From the NCBI GenBank assembly GCA_017963805.1, contig JAGCTE010000044.1, forward strand, positions 1-64,000: DNA of 64,000 nucleotides. Reading direction: 5' to 3'. Below the pieces are notes generated by a model. The model had not been told where the DNA came from, searched no databases, and worked only from the letters and a program-made list of their open reading frames with translations. Positions 9,708 to 18,307 of the stretch are shown in pieces (the first letter of the stretch is position 1; every line of letters begins with the position of its first letter). The position numbers and the translations under genes were made by a program. This stretch comes from a bacterium. GTDB lineage: Bacteria; Auribacterota; UBA3054.

Positions 9708-10706
9708 TCAGGGGATCTCCAGGTAACGTATATCGGCCCTGTTCCTCAGGAAGAGCAGCCATTTGCCGCGGTTCTCGTCCAGCACCTGTTTTATGAGGTA
9801 CTCCATCAAAACCACCCGCGATTCCTCGAAAGAATTGGTATAGGCCGGCGCTTTTCTGGTGACGTAAAGGAGATGCGCGCCGAGAGGAGAGACTACTACG
9901 CCGCTCGTGTTGCTTATGGCCAAAGCGAAAGCGGCGTCGTGGATGACTTTGGGAACGGAGTTGGTGTCCCCCTTCCTCAGTTCGCCCACCATGCCGTCGT
10001 GCTGGGATGAGCGGCACTCGGAATACTCCCTGGCCGCCTTGGCGAAGGTAATGTACTTGTGGTCTATCTGGTCTTTGATGTAATTGAGGTATTCGTCGGC
10101 GTAAACTTCCTTGGAACCGTCAGGAAGGAACCTCTTGTCGAGGGAGACCTGGATATGCGAGAGCCAGAGGCGCTCGGGCAGGATCATGTGATCTTTCAAG
10201 AGCTCGTAGGTCTCCCTCAGCTGCTCCTCCGTGGGAGGGTTTAGATGCATGTCCCTTGTGAAGACCTTAAGGGCTTCAAGATCGGCCTTGACGTCCGCTT
10301 CCAATTCCTCTAACGTCACGTATCCCCTTTCCTGGAGATAGTTGATGAAATTGTCGGAGCCGCCCAGGTCGTCGATCATTTTCGAGATGTGGGCTTTGAT
10401 CTCCTCGTCGCTGATGGTGGCAGGAGTTTCCTTGATCCTCTGCTTGACGAGTTCCTCGTTGATCATCTGCTCGAGCTTCTGGCCGCGCATTTTCTTCAAA
10501 AGCTCATAGGTCACGGGAGGATTGTGCTTCTCGTATTCCTCGCCCCAGTTTGAGATGTAGAGTTCCAGCGTCTCGGACATAAGGGGAACTCCGTTGACCG
10601 TCGCTATGACGCGGTTGGTCAGCGCCGTTTCACGGTCGGCGGGCGTTTCCGGAATGTCGCAGCCCAGAAGGAAGAGCGCGAAAAGCAACGGAATATACTT
10701 CACCAT
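9708..10706 (-). CDS. SurA/PrsA-like peptidyl-prolyl isomerase lipoprotein
   Basis: Periplasmic folding factor, 332 residues. The lipobox LFLLGC places the lipidated cysteine at 16. A SurA_N-like helical chaperone region covers roughly 30-170 (VIATVNGVPLMSETLELYI, then INEELVKQRIKE). A parvulin-type rotamase domain covers about 180-305: it has the family pattern of AREYSECRSSQHDGMVGELRKG followed by IHDAAFALAISNTSGVV. The usual LGW/F of parvulins is degenerate, so isomerase activity is uncertain while the chaperone role is likely. The ATG lies within the last codons of the upstream small gene (7-bp overlap) and uses that gene's Glu codons as a Shine-Dalgarno sequence. Probably assists export of the subtilases encoded upstream in the same operon (inference). 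Confidence 0.85.
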   Translation of the reverse strand: MVKYIPLLFALFLLGCDIPETPADRETALTNRVIATVNGVPLMSETLELYISNWGEEYEKHNPPVTYELLKKMRGQKLEQMINEELVKQRIKETPATISDEEIKAHISKMIDDLGGSDNFINYLQERGYVTLEELEADVKADLEALKVFTRDMHLNPPTEEQLRETYELLKDHMILPERLWLSHIQVSLDKRFLPDGSKEVYADEYLNYIKDQIDHKYITFAKAAREYSECRSSQHDGMVGELRKGDTNSVPKVIHDAAFALAISNTSGVVVSPLGAHLLYVTRKAPAYTNSFEESRVVLMEYLIKQVLDENRGKWLLFLRNRADIRYLEIP

Positions 10707-10888
10707 TCCTCCTCCTCGCCGCGGATCTTTTTTGGACGCGGCCTGGGGTCTGGTTTGGCGAAGCGCTCAAGGTCTTCTTTTCTCTTTTTCTCCCTGCGCT
10801 CGCTTTTGCAGGCGTGGTAGCGGCTGCGGCGGCGGGAATGGCGGAAGACTTCCACCTCTTCTGTTTTGACGTCTTCAGGCAAAATCAA
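10700..10888 (-). CDS. Small basic protein of the subtilase operon
   Basis: A 62-residue protein I do not recognise. It is rich in Arg, Lys and Glu: the centre HSRRRSRYHACKSERREKKR is strongly basic and the end KKIRGEEEEW acidic. There is no signal peptide or membrane segment. It would start with TTG at 10888, overlapping the upstream stop (TTGA); a GTG at 10855 is an alternative. Its GAG-GAG-GAG-GAA end forms the ribosome binding site of the next gene. The 11- and 8-residue flanks leave no room for another gene. It could bind RNA or nucleic acid, or mainly serve translational coupling; expression is not proven. Confidence 0.5.
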   Translation of the reverse strand: MILPEDVKTEEVEVFRHSRRRSRYHACKSERREKKRKEDLERFAKPDPRPRPKKIRGEEEEW

Positions 10889-12000
10889 TCCTCTGTGAAC
10901 TGGCGTTTCAGCTGCTCCATCTCGCGCTTTTCCCTGTTGGGGTCGGAGACGAGGTTAAGGAAGGTCTTGATCTTTTTCTGCTTCGGCTTGACGGTCACCA
11001 TGGTGCGCTGGGATCTGAGGCGCTTGTCGCCGTGCAAGGCTTCCAAATAATAGACGCCGGGCTGCACGTGCTTGAAGATATAGAAGCCTTCCTTACTGTA
11101 GGTGTCGGCTTCCATATGGATGAGCATGCCGTTGGATCTGGCGTCCCTCAATATAACCCTGGCGTCCAGGTGGCGCAAAGGATTGCCGTCCATGAGAACG
11201 TAGCCGTAGAGGTCGCGCCGGTCGCGGTCAACGCTGATCCTCACGCCTTCGTTGGTCAAGGTGATCGGGAAGTAATAGAATCTTCCCTCGTTGATCCTTT
11301 CGTCGATGAAGCGCTTGCGGCGCTCCAAGACCATCGTGTAGCGGCCGGGCGTGATGTCTTTTATGCAGAAGAGGCCGTTGGTGACGACCAGGCCTCCGGC
11401 CTGGGCGCCCTCCTGGTTCATGAGGCGCAGAAAGACGCCGCGCTGGGCGTCCTCGCCGTCCACGGTAAGCTTTCCGTAAACGGTCATCGGCATCACGAAG
11501 CGGATGTTGACGTCGTAGCGGTAGCCCGGCAGCAAGACCAGGTTCGTGAAGAAGAACTGGTTCTTGTAATGGGCGGTAAGCGTGTAGTAGTTGGAGGAAG
11601 TGATGTAGTAGGCGTAGGTGCCTTTCCTGGTCGTCAGCATCGACCTTAGGTCCTCGCTGTCCTCGGCGCGGAAGAAAAGCGTCTTTACGTTCGCCATCGG
11701 TTCTCCCTTATGGTTCACGACTTTGCCGGTAAGCAGCCCGTTGCCGGGAAATTGTTCGCCCAAACTCTTGCCCTGCTTCGATTCGGTGTCGCCTATCATG
11801 CTGCTGATGAGCTGATCTATCTCGCTGTCATTTGCGGAAGAAGGCTCTTTCGAAAAAGGATCGTCAAGCTGACTCAGCGTGTCCTCAATGAGCTTTAAGT
11901 CCATGCTGTCTTTCTTGACGCTGCTGACTTTGAATTCGGGATCCGCGGCGTCCGCCAGTACGAACCCGCTGAATAGGAAAAGAAAAAGTAGTTTTTTCAT
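10885..12000 (-). CDS. Secreted protein with carboxypeptidase-regulatory-like domains
   Basis: A 371-residue exported protein with a signal peptide (MKKLLFLFLFSGFVLADA). After an acidic, low-structure segment (about 19-85) come two or three beta-sandwich modules of the CarboxypepD_reg/transthyretin-like type. The first opens LTGKVVNHKGEPMANV, the second VYGKLTVDGEDAQRG, the third LYGYVLMDGNPLRHLDARV. Each closes with a GxYxL/GxYxM turn (TPGRYTMVLE, QPGVYYLEA). Such modules usually act as surface adaptor or binding domains. There is no catalytic site and no sorting signal. It lies 4 nt downstream of the third subtilase gene and overlaps the small gene that follows by 4 bp. Confidence 0.78.
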   Translation of the reverse strand: MKKLLFLFLFSGFVLADAADPEFKVSSVKKDSMDLKLIEDTLSQLDDPFSKEPSSANDSEIDQLISSMIGDTESKQGKSLGEQFPGNGLLTGKVVNHKGEPMANVKTLFFRAEDSEDLRSMLTTRKGTYAYYITSSNYYTLTAHYKNQFFFTNLVLLPGYRYDVNIRFVMPMTVYGKLTVDGEDAQRGVFLRLMNQEGAQAGGLVVTNGLFCIKDITPGRYTMVLERRKRFIDERINEGRFYYFPITLTNEGVRISVDRDRRDLYGYVLMDGNPLRHLDARVILRDARSNGMLIHMEADTYSKEGFYIFKHVQPGVYYLEALHGDKRLRSQRTMVTVKPKQKKIKTFLNLVSDPNREKREMEQLKRQFTED

Positions 12001-12004
12001 GATC

Positions 12005-14104
12005 TTATTTGGTTTTTCTGCCCAAAAGAAGGGCGATTAAAAGCGCTGACAAAAGGATCGAAGGCTCGGGCACAAGCTCGTCCGCGCCGGAAACGGTCAG
12101 GGCGAAAGCTTGGTTCGGGCGCATAAGGTTGCCGGCCCTGACTATCACCTCGATGTCTTCTCCCGGGGGCAGATCTTCAACGTGCACCTTCTCCGTGTTG
12201 TTCAAGGTGTCGGTGCCCGATCTCAGGGAATTGGGGAGATAGGTGGTTTCGCCGACTGTGACCGTAAGATCCAGATCGTTGATCAGCGAGACCGCGGCCC
12301 CCACGCTGCCCGCGAGGTCAGTCCAGCAGAGAGTGACGTTTAAGGTGTTTGTTGTGTTGTTGGCGAATACAAACGACGCTTCGTCGCCGGTGTTTTTCAG
12401 GCTGCCCTCGAAAGGAAAGAGCTGCCCGGAACTGGGATTGATGCTCTCGAAAAGATTGACGTGCCCGAACCCGTTCACGCAGTTGGGAGTTCTTTTAGGT
12501 ATTTCGCTATTGTTGCTGTACTGACCGTTCCCCATCGATCTGCATCCGTTTATAAGCACGGACCTGACCAGTGCGGAGGTAGGCTTCTCAAAACCGTTTT
12601 CCTTAAGATACTGCATGATGTCGGCGCAGGCGCCGGCGGTAAGCGGCGTGGACATGGAGGTGCCGGACATGAAGGCGTAGTAGCTCACCCTTGTGCCGTT
12701 GTTCAGAGGATCGCAAAGCGATTCGGTGGATTTGACCTGGGTGCCGGGGGCGCAGACGTCGGGCTTGATGCGGCCGTCCTTGGCGGGCCCCCTGCTGGAA
12801 TTCATCATCATCCCCTGCTGAACGCCGTTGGCGGGGTAGGCAATTTTGTCTTCGTAGAAAATGCTGCCGGGCTGCGCGCCGTATAGGGCGTAAGTCGTGG
12901 CAACGTCCGGACGGTAGTTTTCGGAGGCGCCGACCGTGATGACGTTTTTCGAAACGGCCGCCGAACCCATGGTGCAGTTGTCCTCCGTTATTATGTCCTT
13001 GTTGTTGTTGCCGGCGGAGAAAAGCACCAGATAATCCGGATATTTCTTGCAGATCTGGTCCCAGGCGCGGGCGCTGGAGTTGTATTCCCCGTCGCCGCCG
13101 GTGCCGTAGGAGTTGCTCATGATGCGGGCGCCCGCGGAATAAGCCAGCTTGACGTCCGTCTCGTCTGGCGCGGCGATCCCGTTGCCGGCTCCGCCGCAGC
13201 AGATGAAATAAATGTCGGCGTCCGGGGCCATGCCGCCCGCGCCGGAATCAATGGTTCCGTTGCCGAGGACCGATCCGGCCACGTGTGTGCCGTGCCCGTT
13301 AAGGTCGCTCCATTCGGTCCTCGCGGTATTGTAGCTGCAGACAACTCCGGTGATCTTTTTGCCTTTGAAATCGGGATGGATGGTGTCGGGGTCGCCGCTG
13401 TCGAAGCCGGTGTCGGCAACGCAGACTGTCACTCCTTTTCCCGTGTATCCCATCGAATTGACAGGCGTGACGTTCATGAGCGCCGGCGTCTTGGCAACGT
13501 CGTTGTTTATCGTCCAGACGGGCTCCTCCTCAACGTTGACCACCGCGCTAAGACTTGAAAGCTTCGGCACAAGGCCGCTTTTGATCTCCGCCCGAACGAG
13601 AGACGCGGTCTCGCTCGCCAGCGCGCATTTTGAGCAGCCGTTCTCTTTCAAAAACTTCTCCACTTCCCCGTAGGCGGCGCTGGAAACAAGGATAATGAGC
13701 GCCGAGAAAGAGTCCTCTTTCGCCATGAGCGTTTCGCGGAAGGCGCCAGCCGTTTTGTATTCGGGAAGGTATTCCCCGGCATAGAGGATCTCAAAGCGCG
13801 CCTTAAGATCATCAAGCGCTTTTTCTGTGCACAGAACATGGTAGGCGTTGGGCGGGAAAAAGCCGACTATTTCAACGCCGAGTGACTCTACGGCCTCGAT
13901 GTCGTCGCCGTCAAAATTTCGGGCGGGCTGGAGGATGTACTGGAATTTGCCCGAGGAAGTCGGGGCGCATTTCGTTATGGAGACAGCCGACAACGCGGCG
14001 GCTTCCGGATCGATGACGGTCTCCCTCAGCCTGATCGGGCCCGGGTCGGCGGGAACGGAGAGGGCGGCGGAACAAAGGAGAAGAATAAGGAACGTTTTTT
14101 TCAT
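12005..14104 (-). CDS. KP-43-like subtilase (S8) with PEP-CTERM tail, third of three tandem copies
   Basis: Secreted serine protease, 699 residues. Signal peptide 1-19, then a propeptide-like region (about 45-190) with the block FQYILQPARNF and GFFPPNAYHV. The subtilase domain has Asp231 (VADTGFDSGD), His271 (NGHGTHVAGS), the oxyanion Asn in MSNSYG (331) and Ser483 (SGTSMSTPL), so it should be active. A C-terminal KP-43-type jelly-roll (TLCWTDLAGSVGAAVSLIND) follows. The tail VPEPSILLSALLIALLLGRKTK is a PEP-CTERM signal: PEP motif, hydrophobic span and basic end. It is processed and anchored by an exosortase not encoded here. It is separated from its paralogue by 4 nt. The substrate is unknown. 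Confidence 0.93.
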   Translation of the reverse strand: MKKTFLILLLCSAALSVPADPGPIRLRETVIDPEAAALSAVSITKCAPTSSGKFQYILQPARNFDGDDIEAVESLGVEIVGFFPPNAYHVLCTEKALDDLKARFEILYAGEYLPEYKTAGAFRETLMAKEDSFSALIILVSSAAYGEVEKFLKENGCSKCALASETASLVRAEIKSGLVPKLSSLSAVVNVEEEPVWTINNDVAKTPALMNVTPVNSMGYTGKGVTVCVADTGFDSGDPDTIHPDFKGKKITGVVCSYNTARTEWSDLNGHGTHVAGSVLGNGTIDSGAGGMAPDADIYFICCGGAGNGIAAPDETDVKLAYSAGARIMSNSYGTGGDGEYNSSARAWDQICKKYPDYLVLFSAGNNNKDIITEDNCTMGSAAVSKNVITVGASENYRPDVATTYALYGAQPGSIFYEDKIAYPANGVQQGMMMNSSRGPAKDGRIKPDVCAPGTQVKSTESLCDPLNNGTRVSYYAFMSGTSMSTPLTAGACADIMQYLKENGFEKPTSALVRSVLINGCRSMGNGQYSNNSEIPKRTPNCVNGFGHVNLFESINPSSGQLFPFEGSLKNTGDEASFVFANNTTNTLNVTLCWTDLAGSVGAAVSLINDLDLTVTVGETTYLPNSLRSGTDTLNNTEKVHVEDLPPGEDIEVIVRAGNLMRPNQAFALTVSGADELVPEPSILLSALLIALLLGRKTK

Positions 14105-14108
14105 AGTT

Positions 14109-16196
14109 TTATTTTCTTTTTCTGCCCAAAAGCAGGGCGAATATAAGGGACGCGAAGAAAAGAGACGGTTCGGGTACGAACTCGTCCATGCCGGAAACGG
14201 CCAGGGCGAAGGCCTGGGGCCCTTTCATGATATTGGCGGCTTTAATTTTCACCTCGATGTTGTCGCCGGTCGGGAAAACATCCATGTATAGTTTTTCAAC
14301 GTTGTTTATGCTGTCGGTGCCGCTTTCCAATCCGTTGGGAAGATAGGTGGTCTCGTCGACGGTGACGGTCATGTCAAGGTCGTTGACAAGCGCCTTCCTG
14401 GCCGATGTGCTTCCGACGGGGTCGTTCCAGCACAAGGTGAAGCTTCCGGAGTTGGCCCACCTCTTTTCGAAGGTGTAGGTGACTTCGTCGCCGGTGTTGT
14501 TCAAAGTGCCTTCAAAGAAGAAAAGCTCGCCGTCCGCGGGGTCGATGCTCTCGTTGATGTCAACATGACCGAAGCCGTTGACGCAGTTCGGGGTGACGTC
14601 GGGGATCTCCGTGGCGCTCCTGTACTGGCCGGTGCCCATCGATCTCGCGCCGTTTATAAGAACGGCTTTCACAAGCGCGGAGCTCGGTTTTTCCACGCCG
14701 CTCTCAAGAAGGAACTGCAGTATGTCGGCGCAGCCGCCGGCCGTCAGAGGCGTGGACATGGAGGTGCCTGACATGAAGGTGTAGTAACCGTCCATTTTTC
14801 GGGTGCCGTTGTTTTTCGCGTCGAAAACGGATTCCGTCGATTGGACCAAGGTTCCCGGGGCGCAGACGTCCGGTTTGGCGCGGCCGTCGGTGCAGGGCCC
14901 CCTGCTTGAGAACATCGCCATGCCCTGGTTGCTGCCGTCGGCGGGATAAGCGATCTTGTCGCTGTAGAAGACCGTCCCCTGCGGAGCCATCTGAAGCTCA
15001 CCGTATGTCTTGGAATCCTGGCGGTAGTTCTCGGAGGCGCCGACTGTCAGCACGTTCTTCGCCGACGCCGTGGCGCTGAGGGTGGAGTTGTTTACGGTGC
15101 TGATGTTTTCGTTGTCATTGCCGGCGGAGAAGAGGATCAGCATATCGGGGAATTTGTTGGCGATCCCGTCCCATTTTACGGAGTCGGAAACATAGGCTCC
15201 GGCGTTGTAATGGTTCCCCCAGCTGTTGCTCATGATGCGGGCGCCGGAGTCGTAGGCGCCTTTCACGTCGGCTTCGCTTGGCGGATACACGGATTGTCCC
15301 GCTCCCCCGATGGAGATGAAGTAAAGGGCGGCGTCCGGCGCCATGCCGGCGTTCTGGTAGGTGTAGCTTCCGGTGCCGCAGACGGAGCCGCAGACATGCG
15401 TGCCGTGGCCGTTCAGGTCTTTCCATTCTTCCCTGGGATTGGAGATGCCAACCACGCTCGTTATGTCTTTGTTTTGAAAATCTGGGTGGATGTCGTTAAG
15501 GTCGCCGCTGTCCAGCCCGGAGTCCGCGACGCAGACCTTTACTCCCCTTCCCGTGTAACCGTGACGGTTGGCCTCCTCGACGTTCATTAGAAAATCTTTC
15601 TTGGCGACGTCGTTCATAAGAACAGACTCTTTTTCCTCCTCAACGTTGACTACGGCGCTCAATTTCACAAGCTGCGAGACCTTTTCTTCCGTCACTTCGG
15701 CCCTGACCATCACAGGTTCTTCCAAAACTTTTTCGCATCCGGGAAGAAGAGCGGAAACTTCTTCGTACTCCGCCGCGGAAGTGAGGATTATGAGAGCTTT
15801 GAAAGCGCCTTTGCCTTTCGCCATGAAGGTCTTTGAGGATCCGGTCGTCTTGAATGACGAAGGATATTCGCCGCAATAGAGAAGCTCCGTTCGGGACTTC
15901 AAAAACTCCAGCTCCTTTTCTCCCGCCAGGATCTGGTAGGCGTTCGGCGGTATGATCCCGACGAAAACTACGCCCGCGCGTTCAGCCGTCTTCATCTCTT
16001 CGGTCGTGAAATTTTTGGCCGGTTGGATGACGTACTGGTATTTCCCGCAGGAAGTGGGAGCGCATTCTGGTTTGACATAGCTTTGCGTTTTCGGAGCCGA
16101 GGGGTCGATCACGTTTTCCCTAAGATAAATGAGACCGGGGTCGGCTATGGCGCCTAAAGAGGCGGCAAGAAGTGTGAGAAGAACGATTTTTTTCAT
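14109..16196 (-). CDS. KP-43-like subtilase (S8) with PEP-CTERM tail, second of three tandem copies
   Basis: A 695-residue paralogue of both neighbours with the same architecture: signal peptide (MKKIVLLTLLAASLGAIA), propeptide-like region with YQYVIQPAKNF and GIIPPNAYQIL, catalytic domain, jelly-roll (TLCWNDPVGSTSARKALVND) and PEP-CTERM end VPEPSLFFASLIFALLLGRKRK. The triad is intact: Asp225 (VADSGLDSGD), His264 (NGHGTHVCGS) and Ser479 (SGTSMSTPL). The His motif has Cys in place of the usual Ala after HV. It sits 3 nt from the first copy and 4 nt from the third. The three copies clearly arose by tandem duplication but differ strongly in the surface loops and the propeptide, which suggests different substrates rather than a gene-dosage effect (inference). 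Confidence 0.93.
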   Translation of the reverse strand: MKKIVLLTLLAASLGAIADPGLIYLRENVIDPSAPKTQSYVKPECAPTSCGKYQYVIQPAKNFTTEEMKTAERAGVVFVGIIPPNAYQILAGEKELEFLKSRTELLYCGEYPSSFKTTGSSKTFMAKGKGAFKALIILTSAAEYEEVSALLPGCEKVLEEPVMVRAEVTEEKVSQLVKLSAVVNVEEEKESVLMNDVAKKDFLMNVEEANRHGYTGRGVKVCVADSGLDSGDLNDIHPDFQNKDITSVVGISNPREEWKDLNGHGTHVCGSVCGTGSYTYQNAGMAPDAALYFISIGGAGQSVYPPSEADVKGAYDSGARIMSNSWGNHYNAGAYVSDSVKWDGIANKFPDMLILFSAGNDNENISTVNNSTLSATASAKNVLTVGASENYRQDSKTYGELQMAPQGTVFYSDKIAYPADGSNQGMAMFSSRGPCTDGRAKPDVCAPGTLVQSTESVFDAKNNGTRKMDGYYTFMSGTSMSTPLTAGGCADILQFLLESGVEKPSSALVKAVLINGARSMGTGQYRSATEIPDVTPNCVNGFGHVDINESIDPADGELFFFEGTLNNTGDEVTYTFEKRWANSGSFTLCWNDPVGSTSARKALVNDLDMTVTVDETTYLPNGLESGTDSINNVEKLYMDVFPTGDNIEVKIKAANIMKGPQAFALAVSGMDEFVPEPSLFFASLIFALLLGRKRK

Positions 16197-16199
16197 AGT

Positions 16200-18302
16200 T
16201 TATTTGTTTTTGGTTTTTAAAAGAGCTAAGACAAAAAAAGCGAACAGGAAGAGTCCCGGTTCGGGAACCACTTCGGAATCCACGCCGGAAACGGCAAGCG
16301 AAAACGTTTGTGGGCCCTGCATGACGTTGTAGCCCTTCACGGCTACCTTTATGTTGCCGCTTGGCAATTCGTCCGACCTGAACCGCTCCACGTTGTTTAT
16401 GGAGTCGCAGTGTTCGCCTGAGCCGTCGCAATAGTATTCGTATCCGCCGCAGGAAACTGAGATGTCAAGGTCGTTCACAAGCGCGATCTCGGCGCCGACC
16501 GTCCCGGGATAGTCGTTCCAGACCAAGGTTGCCGAGACCGGCCCGGGGGAGGATTTGGCGAAGACGTAGGCGACTTCGGCGTCCGTGTCGTCAATGACGC
16601 CGTCGTGAAGGAAAAGCTTGCCGACTTTAGGCTTTAAGCTTTCGGCCAGGTCGACGTGCCCGAAGCCGTTGACGCAGTTGGGATCTTCCGCGGGTATCTC
16701 CGTGTAGCCCTCGTACTGCCCGGTCCCCATGTTCCTGGCGCCGTTAATCAGGAGCGCCTTGACAAGCGAGGCGGAGGGATAAGTGAAGCCCTGTTCAATG
16801 AGGAACTGCATGGCGTCCGCCGCGGCTCCCGTCGTCAGGGGCGTCGCCATGGAGGTGCCTTCCATTACGGTGTAGTAGCTGCTCCTGGTCCCGTTGTTTT
16901 TACTGTCCCAAAGAGATTCCGTCGAGATTATCTGGGTCCCGGGAGCGACAATGTCCGGTTTGAATCTTCCGTCCCTGGCGGGACCGCGGGATGAGAAATA
17001 AGCCATGCCCTGCTGGGTGCCGTTCTGCGGGGAAGCAGTGAGGTCCGTATTGAAAGGCGCCGCCACGTTGGAGTAAAGGCTGCCGTAGGTGAAGGGTCTG
17101 TCGGGACGGTACGATTCCGCGGCGCCCACCGTGAGGACGTTTTTGGCGGCGGCCTGGGTGCTTAAGGTGCAGTTGTTTTCCGTATCTATCTTTTTGTTGC
17201 TGTTGCCGGCCGCGAAAAGGATCAGGAAATCCGGGTTGTTATAGGTGGCAACGTCGTAGAAAAGAGACGAAGTAGTGTATTTCCCGGCGATGTCGGTGCT
17301 GTACGCTCCCCAGCTGTTGTTCATGACGCGGGCGCCGCTGTCGTAGGCGCCGCCCATATCCGCCATTTCGGGAGGATAGACGCTGGAAGAGTTGCCTCCG
17401 ATGCAGATGAAGTAAAGAGACGCATCCGGAGCGGTCCCGGCGTAAGTGCCGTTTTCATGGGCGCCGGTTCCGACCGCGGAGCCGCTGACATGGGTGCCGT
17501 GCCCGTTGAGATCGCGCCAGTCAGTCCTTTCGGTGTTTTTAGAAGCGACGACGCCTATCACGTCCTTGTTCTGGAAGTCCGGATGAATGTCACTTGGGTC
17601 TCCGCTGTCAAGACCGGTGTCCGCGACGCAGACCATGATCCCTTTTCCGGTGTAGCCCAGGGTGTTCATCGCGTCGACGTTCATGACAACTTCGCTTCTG
17701 GCGGCGTTGTTAAAGATCTTCGCCTCTACTTCCTCCTCCACGCTGAGAACGTCGGAACGGAGGACAAGCTTGTCGACAAGATCTATGCCGCAGACCGCCC
17801 TTAAGATAGGAGGACGCTCGCAGAGCAAAGAAACATCCTTCGCGCCTTCTTCCTTGAGGAAAGCGATAACGGTCGCCGTTTCGTCAGGGCCTGTCAAAAT
17901 AATGTTCAGTTTGACTTCGCTTCCAGCGCTGAAAAATCTGCCCGTGGGAAGGCCGTTCTTGTATTCCGGAAGATATTCGCTGACGTAAAGCAAAGGATGT
18001 TTCTCTTCCAGACTTTTCAGATCTTCCGGCGCGGCGAGGACTATGTAGGCGTTGGGGGGAACGAAGCCGATGAAGGAAACGCCCGCTTCTTTCAGCGCGG
18101 CGCGCTCCTTGTTCGTGAAATTCTTCACGGGCTGTATGAGGTATTGATAGCAGCCGTTCTGGTCGGGGGCGCAGCGCTTTTCTCCCTTCGCCATAATAGA
18201 AGGCGCCGAAGGATCAAGGGAAACATCCCTTAACCTAATGAGGCCTGGATCGGCCGCGGAAATGAGCGCTCCCAAAAGAAGCGGGACAAGTATTTTTTTC
18301 AT
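16200..18302 (-). CDS. KP-43-like subtilase (S8) with PEP-CTERM tail, first of three tandem copies
   Basis: About 700 residues, with the architecture of the two downstream copies. The catalytic residues are Asp228 (VADTGLDSGD), His268 (NGHGTHVSGS) and Ser484 (EGTSMATPL), numbered from the ATG at 18302. The tail VPEPGLFLFAFFVLALLKTKNK is a PEP-CTERM signal, though it lacks the arginine directly after the hydrophobic span found in the other two. I chose 18302 (MKKILVPLLL) over the ATG at 18311: it sits about 10 nt after a GGAGGA site, while 18311 is only 1 nt from it, and paralogues begin MKK. The upstream stop overlaps 18308-18310, so translation is probably coupled to the heparinase-like gene. 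Confidence 0.92.
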   Translation of the reverse strand: MKKILVPLLLGALISAADPGLIRLRDVSLDPSAPSIMAKGEKRCAPDQNGCYQYLIQPVKNFTNKERAALKEAGVSFIGFVPPNAYIVLAAPEDLKSLEEKHPLLYVSEYLPEYKNGLPTGRFFSAGSEVKLNIILTGPDETATVIAFLKEEGAKDVSLLCERPPILRAVCGIDLVDKLVLRSDVLSVEEEVEAKIFNNAARSEVVMNVDAMNTLGYTGKGIMVCVADTGLDSGDPSDIHPDFQNKDVIGVVASKNTERTDWRDLNGHGTHVSGSAVGTGAHENGTYAGTAPDASLYFICIGGNSSSVYPPEMADMGGAYDSGARVMNNSWGAYSTDIAGKYTTSSLFYDVATYNNPDFLILFAAGNSNKKIDTENNCTLSTQAAAKNVLTVGAAESYRPDRPFTYGSLYSNVAAPFNTDLTASPQNGTQQGMAYFSSRGPARDGRFKPDIVAPGTQIISTESLWDSKNNGTRSSYYTVMEGTSMATPLTTGAAADAMQFLIEQGFTYPSASLVKALLINGARNMGTGQYEGYTEIPAEDPNCVNGFGHVDLAESLKPKVGKLFLHDGVIDDTDAEVAYVFAKSSPGPVSATLVWNDYPGTVGAEIALVNDLDISVSCGGYEYYCDGSGEHCDSINNVERFRSDELPSGNIKVAVKGYNVMQGPQTFSLAVSGVDSEVVPEPGLFLFAFFVLALLKTKNK

Positions 18303-18307
18303 GTCTG

